NCBI GenBank assembly: GCA_031284295.1 | Contig: JAITAE010000030.1 | Location: forward strand, 1 to 8,525 | Origin: Spirochaetaceae bacterium | GTDB taxonomy: Bacteria; Spirochaetota; Spirochaetia; Treponematales; Breznakiellaceae | Direction: 5' to 3' | DNA length: 8,525 bases | In this document: positions 1 through 6,600 of the stretch, piece after piece | Position numbering within the stretch: the stretch's first letter is position 1 | Layout of the letters: every line of letters starts with the position of its first letter | Program-made: the position numbers and the translations under genes | Notes under the pieces: generated by a model | Databases searched by the model: none | Told to the model about the DNA's origin: nothing | What the model saw: only the letters and a program-made list of their open reading frames with translations

Positions 1-20
1 AACCGGCGTAGCCGGTTATT
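1..20. repeat. Partial copy of the AATAACCGGC hairpin repeat
   Basis: An inverted repeat with arms AACCGGC and GCCGGTT around a GTA loop, cut on its left by the window edge. Full 23-base copies with arms AATAACCGGC / GCCGGTTATT lie at 327-349 and 6732-6754. This copy runs straight into the 22-bp tandem array, and the junction is repeated exactly at 330-362. Confidence 0.85.
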
Positions 21-21
21 C

Positions 22-263
22 CGCATCTCGCAAGTACGAGTAGCGCATCTCGCAAGTACGAGTAGCGCATCTCGCAAGTACGAGTAGCGCATCTCGCAAG
101 TACGAGTAGCGCATCTCGCAAGTACGAGTACCGCTACTCGCAAGCACGAGTACCGCTACTCGCAAGCACGAGTGCCGCTACTCGCAAGCACGAGTGCCGC
201 TACTCGCAAGCACGAGTGCCGCTACTCGTAAACACGAGTGCCGCTACTCGTAAGCACGAGTAG
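22..263. repeat. Tandem array of eleven 22-bp hairpin units
   Basis: Eleven head-to-tail copies with an exact 22-base period. The core of units 1-5 (22-131) is CTCGCAAGTACGAG and of units 6-11 (132-263) is ACTCGCAAGCACGAGT, with small changes in units 10 and 11. Each unit is an inverted repeat (CTCG/CGAG, or ACTCG/CGAGT in the second half) with a 6-base loop. The sharp boundary between variants near base 131 suggests two separate expansions. There are no unique spacers, so this is not a CRISPR array. It resembles a variable-number repeat or a row of phased binding sites; its role is unknown. Confidence 0.95.
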
Positions 264-267
264 CGCC

Positions 268-372
268 GCCCCCCCAAATCCGCCGCCCACCCAACACCGG
301 CTGGAGTTTGCTACGCAAACTCCGAAAATAACCGGCGTAGCCGGTTATTCCGCATCTCGCAATCATGAGTAG
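268..372. repeat. Composite hairpin repeat block, left copy
   Basis: The block holds, in order, a C-rich lead, the word CCAACACCGGCTGGAGTTTG, a hairpin at 303-323 (arms GGAGTTTGC/GCAAACTCC, loop TAC), a hairpin at 327-349 (arms AATAACCGGC/GCCGGTTATT, loop GTA), and one degenerate 22-bp array unit at 351-372. The same lead, word and GGAGTTTGC hairpin recur at 6757-6809, and the two hairpins recur in the same order at 6686-6754. It looks like a dispersed non-coding repeat of the REP or MITE kind. I do not recognise the family. Confidence 0.85.
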
Positions 373-473
373 CGCCCACCAACACGGCTGAAGGGCGCGA
401 GGACTATCAAGATGGATACGGATGCGAAAGGGGTGCTCTGGGTCGTGATGGAGTATGGCAAGTCTGCGGCGGC

Positions 474-505
474 GGGGGCGGCGGGGGCGGCGGGGGAGGG
501 GAGGG
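474..505 (+). other. G-rich run with quadruplex potential
   Basis: Five runs of 3-5 G, at 474-478, 483-487, 492-496, 498-501 and 503-505, are separated by CGGC or a single A. The first part is a 9-base repeat. The pattern satisfies the usual four-run quadruplex rule on the plus strand, about 200 bases before fliR. Whether it folds or matters is unknown. Confidence 0.5.
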
Positions 506-612
506 CGGCTTGCCGCGCGGAGGCTCATTCACGGCCCGCTTTACAAAAAATCCGCATATACGGTAGACTGAAAGCGGGTGGGGATCATGCTTGTAAAACT
601 ATTCGGCGGCGC

Positions 613-632
613 TAATTCGCCGCGGCGAATTA
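613..632. promoter_or_regulatory. 20-bp perfect palindrome in the fliR leader
   Basis: A gapless self-complementary sequence centred on CCGCGG, with outer arms TAATTCG and CGAATTA, 70 bases before the fliR start. It could be an operator for a dimeric regulator, or another member of the hairpin repeats common in this window. No T-run follows, so a terminator is less likely. The regulatory role is inferred. Confidence 0.4.
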
Positions 633-701
633 CCATTGTAACAATTTCATTTTCAGTTCACAAATATATCCCGCGCCTGCTTTTTGGCGGGGGATGTTTT
701 G

Positions 702-1520
702 ATGCTTGATGAACTGCTGCTAAACGCGCCTGTTTTTTTGCTGCTCTTTGCGCGTTCTGTCGCTATGATAGAGGTCGCGCCGCTGCTGTCATCGGAGTCT
801 GTCCCGCAGACCGCAAAAATATCGCTGGCCCTGTTCGCGGCCTTCGCCGTGTTTCCGTCCGCCGCCGCCCAACCGGACTGGGCGGAACTTCCCGGCATGA
901 CGGACGGACTTTTCAGTCTGGGCTACGCGCTGCTCATAGCCGGAGAGGGGATAATCGGCATAATAATAGGCTTTTTTATGACGATTATTTTTGCCGCAGC
1001 TTCCAGCGCCGGACAGTTTTTTTCGTTACAGATGGGTTTCGGCGCGTCAGAAACCTTTGACCCGCTAGCCCAGATCGAAAACCCGCTGATGGGTCAGTTC
1101 TTGAACCTTGTCGCCATGCTTACGTTTCTTGTAATGGACGGTATGCAGGATATGTTTCTGGGCGGTTTTGCCGCTTCCGTAAAATCGCTGAATGTCGTGG
1201 AGCTTGTAAACGGGCGTGAAAACGTTACACTCATGCTGTCAGGCGGTCTCGCCCGCCTCTTTCTAAACGCCATCGTGATAAGTATGCCGGTTCTCGGCAC
1301 CTTGCTCCTGACATCACTGGCTACCGGTCTAATCTCCAAAGCCGCCCCGCAGATAAACATACTTTCGGAGGGCTTTCCCATATCGATAAGCGTCGCGTTC
1401 ATCCTCATTATGGCCACAATGCCCTTCATGGTTGAGGCGCTGGGACGGGTTCTGGAGGGCGGGTTCCGCTCCCTGCAAGATTTATACATTCAGGTTGGAG
1501 GGGGCATCAATAATGTGTGA
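702..1520 (+). CDS. fliR: Flagellar type III export gate protein FliR
   Basis: Integral membrane protein of the flagellar export gate, which together with FliP, FliQ, FlhB and FlhA passes rod, hook and filament subunits across the inner membrane. The 272-residue product is hydrophobic almost throughout and of normal family length. It carries family-typical stretches: MGFGASETFDP about one third of the way along, and GLISKAAPQINILSEGFP near residues 208-225. I chose the ATG at 702 because GGCGGGGGA lies just upstream; an in-frame TTG at 684 would add six residues. Its stop lies inside the flhB start (ATGTGTGA), so the two are probably translationally coupled. In well-studied treponemes fliR follows fliP-fliQ in a long motility operon; here repeats and non-coding DNA precede it for at least 680 bases. 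Confidence 0.95.
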   Translation: MLDELLLNAPVFLLLFARSVAMIEVAPLLSSESVPQTAKISLALFAAFAVFPSAAAQPDWAELPGMTDGLFSLGYALLIAGEGIIGIIIGFFMTIIFAAASSAGQFFSLQMGFGASETFDPLAQIENPLMGQFLNLVAMLTFLVMDGMQDMFLGGFAASVKSLNVVELVNGRENVTLMLSGGLARLFLNAIVISMPVLGTLLLTSLATGLISKAAPQINILSEGFPISISVAFILIMATMPFMVEALGRVLEGGFRSLQDLYIQVGGGINNV

Positions 1521-2703
1521 TTTTGTGACAGACGAGTTAACCCGCTTAGCGCCGCAGTCCGCCGTATACCCTCTATACGCCGGAACGCCCCGTGATACGC
1601 CGTATTTCATCGACTTGCAGTGGTTTGCCGCCGAGGATGAGGGGCGGACAGAGGAACCGACAGAGACCAAGATACGGAAAGCGCGTGAGGACGAGGGACG
1701 GGTAGCGAAGAGTCAGGACCTTATCGGGGCGATAGGGCTGCTTATTCCGGCGCTGGCGATACTGCTTCTGGCGCCTTACCTGTTGCGTAACTGTATGGAC
1801 ATGGTGAAGTTCTACTTTCTGCGGGCGGTGGAGCTGGATCCGAGTAGGGACAGGATAGTTTTCGGCGTGTTTTTATCGTACTTTGCGCGGCTTGCCCTGC
1901 CTCTGCTCGGTATCGCGCTTGCCGCGGCTCTGTTTTCAAACATAATTCAGGTAGGATTCATGTTTACGACGAAGCCCTTGAGCTTCAAATTCGAGCGAAT
2001 CGCCCCGAATTTCGGCGCTTACTTTCAAAAAACATTGTTTTCAACAAACAGTTTGTTCAATTTTTTCAAGTCCGTTGTAAAAATGGCGATTGTTGGCGGT
2101 GTAGCCTTCTTTTTAATCCGCTCCGACATAGAAAAGCTTGCCAATTTGCAGACTGCGGAGCTATACCTATCCGTTACAACCGTGGCAAGTTTGGCGATAA
2201 AGCTTTTAATTTTTACCGCGCTGCTGCTGTTGCTGCTGTCGATACCGGACTATATGTTCCAGCGGGCGCAGTTCCGTGAATCACTCAAAATGTCGCGGCA
2301 GGAAATCGTGGAAGAGCGCAAGCAGGACGAAGGCGACCCGCGCATCAAGCAGAGGCTGCGCCGCCGTATGCAGGAAATTCTCGCCATGAAGATACGCGAG
2401 GAACTGCCGAAAGCCGATGTCGTGATAACAAACCCTACTCACTTTGCGGTCGCGCTTCAGTATAACCGCAGCCTTGAGGGGCCGCGTGTGCTTGTAAAGG
2501 GTGAAGACGAGCTTGCCTTGCGTATCAAGCGGCTTGCCGCAGAACTAAATGTGCCTGTCGTGGAAAATAAGCCGCTTGCCCGCGCGCTGTACGCCGAAGT
2601 GGAAATAGGCGATTATGTCCCCGTGAAATATTGGGCGGTAATCGCGGAAATCTTGAAGCGCGTCAAAACGATGGACGAGTACCGCAGGCTTGCCGGATTG
2701 TAG
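1513..2703 (+). CDS. flhB: Flagellar export switch protein FlhB
   Basis: Membrane component of the flagellar export gate that switches specificity from rod/hook to filament subunits after cleaving itself. In the 396-residue product the family start motif RTEEPTETKIRKAREDEG falls at 45-62. Hydrophobic segments lie near 71-92, 114-150, 190-202 and 221-247, followed by a charged cytoplasmic linker and the autocleavage motif N307-P308-T309-H310. The catalytic site is therefore intact. The 44-residue leader before the first motif includes FIDLQWFAAEDEG, which I recall from treponemal FlhB proteins. The ATG at 1513 is preceded by GGAGGGGG (1497-1504) and overlaps the fliR stop; an upstream in-frame ATG at 1432 lies inside fliR and has no such support. 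No flhA follows: the next gene is rbfA on the opposite strand. Confidence 0.96.
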   Translation: MCDFVTDELTRLAPQSAVYPLYAGTPRDTPYFIDLQWFAAEDEGRTEEPTETKIRKAREDEGRVAKSQDLIGAIGLLIPALAILLLAPYLLRNCMDMVKFYFLRAVELDPSRDRIVFGVFLSYFARLALPLLGIALAAALFSNIIQVGFMFTTKPLSFKFERIAPNFGAYFQKTLFSTNSLFNFFKSVVKMAIVGGVAFFLIRSDIEKLANLQTAELYLSVTTVASLAIKLLIFTALLLLLLSIPDYMFQRAQFRESLKMSRQEIVEERKQDEGDPRIKQRLRRRMQEILAMKIREELPKADVVITNPTHFAVALQYNRSLEGPRVLVKGEDELALRIKRLAAELNVPVVENKPLARALYAEVEIGDYVPVKYWAVIAEILKRVKTMDEYRRLAGL

Positions 2704-2719
2704 CGGTTTTGCGGGGCCG

Positions 2720-2773
2720 CGCGGGGTCTCCCGGCATTGCGAATGAGCCTCCCGGAGCCCCGCGTCCGCTTTT
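2720..2773. terminator. Possible terminator between convergent flhB and rbfA
   Basis: The 75-base gap between the two convergent genes holds arms CGCGGGG (2720-2726) and CCCCGCG (2758-2764), followed by TTTT at 2770-2773 on the plus strand. The loop is long (31 bases), though it contains CTCCCGG/CCCGGAG words that could refold. It is a weak candidate for ending the fliR-flhB transcript; its position is the main argument. Confidence 0.35.
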
Positions 2774-2778
2774 GGGCC

Positions 2779-3144
2779 TTACTCGCTGCGGGGTATGCCG
2801 CCGGCCAGCTCGTCTATCTTTTGGTTGAGCAAAAAGCCTTCGCGGAGGCCCAGATCGGCATGAAAGCGCAAACGCGGCGTTTGGCGTATACGCAGCAGCG
2901 ACGCAAGCTTTGCCTGAATGAAGCCGGACGCGCTCTGCAGCCCTTCAACGCCGCGCAAGAGTCCGTCTTCGGACCTGAAGCTGGAAACGTGTATGTCGGC
3001 GTACGACAGATCGTTTGAAACATCCACGCGGGTAACCGAAAGAAAGCTGTCTACCCTATGATCCTTCACCTTGCCTTCGACTATGAGGACGCCTATTTTT
3101 TCCTGTATCAACTTTCCAAGCCGTTCACCACGATAGTTCCGCAT
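2779..3144 (-). CDS. rbfA: Ribosome-binding factor A
   Basis: Cytoplasmic 30S maturation factor that binds near the 5' end of 16S rRNA and is needed for late small-subunit assembly and cold growth. The 121-residue product is a typical length. It opens with the basic helix MRNYRGERLGKLIQEKI, has the central strand region SVTRVDVSNDLSYADIHVS (about 36-54), an A-S-G kink at 72-74 like the KH-fold AxG signature, and the closing family pattern of P-x-L-x-F-x-x-D then GFLLNQKIDEL. The start at 3144 is supported by AGAGGAG about ten bases upstream. Its first 20 bases overlap the end of the M23 gene, implying coupled translation. RbfA usually sits with nusA, infB or truB; here its partners are recJ and a peptidase. 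Confidence 0.93.
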   Translation of the reverse strand: MRNYRGERLGKLIQEKIGVLIVEGKVKDHRVDSFLSVTRVDVSNDLSYADIHVSSFRSEDGLLRGVEGLQSASGFIQAKLASLLRIRQTPRLRFHADLGLREGFLLNQKIDELAGGIPRSE

Positions 3145-4231
3145 ATATCTGTTCTCCTCTCTCGTTTACAAGTTTTTTCGCCGCGCTGCTGTCCAGTATC
3201 ACCCGGTCGCAGAGCGCGTCGGGGTCGGTATTTTCCGCCGCGGTCCTCAATTCCCAGTGCAGGTGGGGGCCGGTCGCGAGCCCGGTCACGCCGGACAGAC
3301 CGATTGTGTCTCCTTCGTTTACCAGCGCGCCTTCTTCAACTATTATTTGGTCAAGGTGATAGTAGATCGAGTACAGGCCCGGCAGGTGTTCGATCACGAT
3401 GGAATTCCCGGTGACTATGCGCCCGCGCGCCAGCGCGACTCTTCCCGCGCCGCAGGCCCTTACCGGCGTCCCGGCAGGAACGCCGTAATCTATGCCCGCG
3501 TGTACCGATACATCGCTGCCGCCGTTCGAGTAACGGTAAACGCGGCGGTCGCCAAAGCGGCCTGTTCGCCGCGTGTCCGCCGGAACGGGCGGTGTAAAGG
3601 GCCCCGCCGTATATACCGTATCGCCGGTCCGCGTGATTATTGCCCACAAATGTTCCGATTCGGCGGTCTTTTTCGGGTCGGGCACGGTGCGCAGCGCGGT
3701 GTTGCGTGGATTTAGCGGTATTTCTTCCGACGTGAAGGTACGTTCTTTCAGTTTCAGGCCAAACTCGGCCAAAACGCCCCACGCCCCCTCTACCGTTACC
3801 AGCGCCTCGCCTCCATCGTAGGTTGAGGGCGCCGCAAAGACGCAGGCCTTGAGCTTATGCCCCTCGTCATCAAGTGTCCAGTCGAAAAAGGACGCGCCGC
3901 CGAGCCTCTTGCCGTTTGTCCCGCGCAGCACGGCTTTCAAAGCGGTGTAACGCTCAGGCTCCGCACCGCTTGAGGGCAGGAATATCAACGTGAGCGGATC
4001 TCCTGGGCGCGGTTCGCCGCCTACCAGAGCATAAAAATCTTCCGGGTTATCCCGCCATATATCGAAGCGGGGCTCGTCCCCGCCGCCACCGGCAAGCTCC
4101 GTTGCCGGTGGCGGCGGGGACTCAGGCTCAGGCCGCGTGTACGGGGCCGTGTACGGACGCGACAGGCAGGCGATGGAAACAAAACTGATAACCAGGTATA
4201 CAGCGCAAGAGACGGCGTTACGGTATAACAT
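3125..4231 (-). CDS. M23-family metallopeptidase, probable envelope lipoprotein
   Basis: Probable zinc peptidase (lysostaphin/LytM-like) acting on peptidoglycan cross-bridges in the periplasm. Of 368 residues, 1-22 form a signal-like segment ending VSIAC, which fits a relaxed spirochaetal lipobox with C22 as the lipidated residue. A Pro-rich then Gly-rich linker follows (34-54), then a middle region of unknown fold, then the peptidase domain at about 240-330. The metal and catalytic residues are present: H244 and D248 in HAGID, H292 in YYHL, and H323/H325 in HLHWEL. An active enzyme is therefore expected, unlike degenerate LytM activators. The start overlaps the recJ stop by 14 bases and the end overlaps rbfA by 20. 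The linker is encoded by a 20-bp inverted repeat. The exact substrate bond cannot be told. Confidence 0.9.
   Translation of the reverse strand: MLYRNAVSCAVYLVISFVSIACLSRPYTAPYTRPEPESPPPPATELAGGGGDEPRFDIWRDNPEDFYALVGGEPRPGDPLTLIFLPSSGAEPERYTALKAVLRGTNGKRLGGASFFDWTLDDEGHKLKACVFAAPSTYDGGEALVTVEGAWGVLAEFGLKLKERTFTSEEIPLNPRNTALRTVPDPKKTAESEHLWAIITRTGDTVYTAGPFTPPVPADTRRTGRFGDRRVYRYSNGGSDVSVHAGIDYGVPAGTPVRACGAGRVALARGRIVTGNSIVIEHLPGLYSIYYHLDQIIVEEGALVNEGDTIGLSGVTGLATGPHLHWELRTAAENTDPDALCDRVILDSSAAKKLVNERGEQIYAELSW
4076..4121. repeat. 20-bp perfect inverted repeat inside the M23 gene
   Basis: Arms at 4076-4095 and 4102-4121 are exact reverse complements around a 6-base loop. The arms are built from CCGCCGCCACCGG and its complement. 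They encode residues 37-52 of the peptidase precursor, so the Pro run and the Gly run of the linker mirror each other. In RNA this would be a very stable hairpin within the first 160 bases of the gene. It may be a palindromic element inserted in a tolerant linker. Confidence 0.9.
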
Positions 4232-6380
4232 CTTTTACCCCGTGTCTCTGTAAATCGTATATGCAAAGCTGTGGTATATCGGCGCCCTTGTACCAGTTAT
4301 GTTCTATTTTGAAAACAGCATCCGTAGAATCATTCAGCGTAAAATCCGTATTCACTTTTTCAGCCGAATTCCAGTACACGCCCGTCCACTTGTACCGGCC
4401 CGCGTCCAGCATAAGTTTGACATGACGCGCGTCAAGTTTTCCAATAAAATTTATGTCTATTACCTTCAGGCCGCGGGCCAAAAATACTAGTTCCTTGTTT
4501 TCCTTTCCGTAAGGCTGAAACGCGTCAATTACCGTAAAAATGTCAAGGTTCATGTAGGAAAGGGGCAATTCGGCGTCAATATAGATAGTGTTGGCGTCCA
4601 CCTTTGCCGGTGGAAATTCTATGGCTTTCGCCGCTAAACACAGGCGTTCCAAGAAAGTGTCCCATTTCTCGGTCGCTATCGTGAAACCGGCGGCAAAGCC
4701 GTGCCCGCCCCAATCAACGAACAGATCGGCGCACTGATCCAGAATTCCCTGCAAATCGTAGCCGCGCGACGAGCGCATGGAAGCTGTCGCCGTCTCCCCG
4801 TTAAACGATGCGACTATGGACGGCACCTTGAAATGGCCGCACAACCTGTTAGCCGTGATGCCGGTAGCACCGCGCGGAATATCGGCGCCCCAGGCAAGCG
4901 CGATGTTTCCGCTGTATGTTTCAAGATTCCGCTCGGCAATCGGGCAGGCAATTTTCCAGACGCTTAGACCGAGTTCTTTACGCTCGGCATCCATCGCGAT
5001 AATCTCTGAGGCAAGCCGGTCACGTTCTTTCGCGTTTTTTTCGAGCAAAAGCCGGGCCGAAACATCGGCCTTTCCCATGCGGCCCGCCGAATTTATCATC
5101 GGGCATAACTGCCACGAAATATCGCCGGAATTAAGTTTGCGTCCGTCAAGGCCCGCCCTGAAGGCAAGCGCGTTCAGGCCCGGATGCATATTACTGTTCA
5201 GCGCCTCAATACCGGAGCGTATTATGATACGGTTTTCATTATGCAGCGGCATCAGATCGGCAATCGTTCCTACCGCGGCAAGCTGCAGATCAAAATTATC
5301 GTCCCCCAGCAGCAGCCGCTCTTTTATCTGTGCGTAAGAGACAAACAAATTAAAAAAGACATCCAACTCGCCAAAAGGCTCCCGCGAGTAACGCGCCGCC
5401 CGTGAGATTTCCTTTAGCCGGAACAGGCTTTTACCTAAGGTAACCGGTATGGCGGCGCCTATCTCAGGCTGCAGATCAGCCATATTAAATTCAACATTTT
5501 TCCCGAAAACCGTTGAAAGCGCCTTCCTTTGCAGCGGCACATCCCACGCAAAAATCGCCTGCCCGGAAAGAAACGCGCCAAGCCGTGTATCGTTTATACC
5601 GGCGGTTCCGGGAACAATTGTTTCCGTTAACTTGTCGATGATGACATGGTTTTTTATTTTTAGAACTTCGATGATCCACGCGCCGTCATTAGCCGGGCGC
5701 GTGTTCAGCAGACAGAGCGGCTGGGCATAGTACGCGCTTTTCAGCGCAAACCGTATCGCGTTCGCCAATTTATACGCAACCCCGCAGCCGGCAAGATCAG
5801 GAAACGGATATATGTAGGTTTCGCCGTCAGGTTTTTTTATTTTTGGGTCCACTATCGTGTACGCCGGCGGCAGGCTTTCCTGCGCTCTGTGGTGATCCGT
5901 TACTATCACGTCGATGTTTAATTCGTTTGCCCGCTCAATTTCTTTGACGTTCGATATGCCGCAGTCCAGCGTTACAATCAGCGTCCCGTAGCGCGCGGCA
6001 AATTCCTCTACAGCTTCGATTGTGAGCCCGTAGGGTTCATCACCCTGCGGTAGTTTCCAGCTTACGTCCATTCCCAGTGAACTAAGCAATTCCATGATGA
6101 TCGCGATGCTTGTTACCCCGTCCGCATCACGGTCGCCAAACACCAAAACCTTCTCGCCCTCCTCCTTCGCCGCCAGAATGCGGTCAACGGCGTCTTCCAT
6201 GCCCTGAAGCATGAAGGGGTTGCGTAAGTAGCGTTTATCGTTTTCCAGATAGTACTGAATGTCCTCAGGCTCCGTAACGCCGCGCCTGGCCAGTATAGAG
6301 GCCGTCAGCAGATCACAAGCGTATTTTTTTGAAATTTCTTTGATTGTCTCCGAGGGAACATCATTTTTTTTCCAATCCAT
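4218..6380 (-). CDS. recJ: Single-strand-specific 5'-3' exonuclease RecJ
   Basis: DHH-family, metal-dependent exonuclease that degrades single-stranded DNA 5' to 3' in RecF-type recombination, mismatch and base-excision repair. The core motifs are intact: DRDADG at 83-88, LDCGIS near 138-143, TDHH at 161-164, VDPK at 177-180, DLAGCGVA at 195-202, GTIADLMPL near 371-379, NSAGRM at 430-435 and the DHHA1 signature GGHGFAAG at 558-565. A C-terminal OB-like region follows. At 720 residues it is longer than the roughly 560-580 of E. coli-type RecJ; most of the excess lies between residues 210 and 365, which I do not recognise. The start at 6380 has AAGGAT (6392-6387) as ribosome site. A TATAAA word at 6403-6398 is present but sits too close to the start codon to be a convincing -10. 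Its stop overlaps the M23 start by 14 bases, making recJ the first gene of a three-gene unit. Confidence 0.94.
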   Translation of the reverse strand: MDWKKNDVPSETIKEISKKYACDLLTASILARRGVTEPEDIQYYLENDKRYLRNPFMLQGMEDAVDRILAAKEEGEKVLVFGDRDADGVTSIAIIMELLSSLGMDVSWKLPQGDEPYGLTIEAVEEFAARYGTLIVTLDCGISNVKEIERANELNIDVIVTDHHRAQESLPPAYTIVDPKIKKPDGETYIYPFPDLAGCGVAYKLANAIRFALKSAYYAQPLCLLNTRPANDGAWIIEVLKIKNHVIIDKLTETIVPGTAGINDTRLGAFLSGQAIFAWDVPLQRKALSTVFGKNVEFNMADLQPEIGAAIPVTLGKSLFRLKEISRAARYSREPFGELDVFFNLFVSYAQIKERLLLGDDNFDLQLAAVGTIADLMPLHNENRIIIRSGIEALNSNMHPGLNALAFRAGLDGRKLNSGDISWQLCPMINSAGRMGKADVSARLLLEKNAKERDRLASEIIAMDAERKELGLSVWKIACPIAERNLETYSGNIALAWGADIPRGATGITANRLCGHFKVPSIVASFNGETATASMRSSRGYDLQGILDQCADLFVDWGGHGFAAGFTIATEKWDTFLERLCLAAKAIEFPPAKVDANTIYIDAELPLSYMNLDIFTVIDAFQPYGKENKELVFLARGLKVIDINFIGKLDARHVKLMLDAGRYKWTGVYWNSAEKVNTDFTLNDSTDAVFKIEHNWYKGADIPQLCIYDLQRHGVKDVIP

Positions 6381-6436
6381 GTTGCCATCCTTAATTATTT
6401 ATAATCTCTATGCTTTATCCTGCCACAGAACCCCCC

Positions 6437-6505
6437 CCGCCGTAAAGGCGGCCCCACCAGTGGGTTTAAAGTCCGCTACGCGGTAGCATACCGCCCGCCA
6501 GCGGG
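6437..6505. repeat. Cluster of three short hairpins upstream of recJ
   Basis: The hairpins are CCGCC/GGCGG with loop GTAAA (6437-6451), CCCAC/GTGGG with loop CA (6453-6464) and CCCGC/GCGGG with loop CA (6494-6505). The second and third differ by an A-T to G-C change that preserves the stem, and each is followed by TTTAAAGT. The second continues as GTCCGCTACGCGGTAGC, and nearly the same hairpin plus tail occurs at 6837-6876. The cluster lies 57-125 bases before recJ, so it could fall in its promoter region. Confidence 0.8.
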
Positions 6506-6600
6506 TTTAAAGTACACAGGTACGTCAGTTGTTGTCCTTGTGGTTAACTAGGTTCACAATGATTCTTGATATGAAGGGGGGGACGATTTCCATGCCTCAG
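6506..6600. other. Intergenic stretch without recognisable gene
   Basis: This links the two hairpin clusters in the 657-base gap between recJ and the repeat gene. It contains a run of seven G near 6576-6582 and no repeat or gene I can support. A 100-codon frame from 6529 across the following repeats has low-complexity content from the hairpins and no family resemblance. Confidence 0.5.

Larger units (their letters stand above)
373..701. other. Gene-poor leader upstream of fliR
   Basis: I see no convincing gene here. The stretch holds a purine-rich G-run (474-505), a 20-bp palindrome (613-632) and the fliR ribosome site (GGCGGGGGA, about 686-694). The 67-codon frame starting at 412 is driven by GCG/GGG triplets and does not look like protein. 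A 40-codon frame (587-709), preceded by a GGTGGGG stretch, overlaps the fliR start and is at best a leader peptide. No clear sigma-70 or sigma-28 promoter for fliR could be picked out. Confidence 0.6.

Noticed and set aside
22..263. CRISPR array
   Set aside because: The 22-base units are directly adjacent with no unique spacers, and no cas-like gene is present.
22..263. Iteron-type replication origin
   Set aside because: No replication initiator gene, DnaA box cluster or AT-rich unwinding region was seen next to the array, so the resemblance is only in repeat length.
244..528. 94-codon minus-strand gene
   Set aside because: It spans the hairpin repeats and the G-rich run, giving an Arg/Pro-rich low-complexity product with no motif.
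412..615. 67-codon plus-strand gene
   Set aside because: Much of the product is Ala-Gly from a GGCGGGGGC repeat, with no family resemblance; more likely a by-product of the G-rich run.
591..620. Sigma-28 promoter for fliR (TAAA at 594)
   Set aside because: The sequence at the expected -10 position does not match GCCGATAA.
1094..1489. 131-codon frame antisense to fliR
   Set aside because: Entirely inside a clearly recognised gene; its content follows from the complementary frame.
4777..5337. 186-codon frame antisense to recJ
   Set aside because: Lies within the conserved RecJ core and has Ser/Arg-rich shadow composition with no domain.
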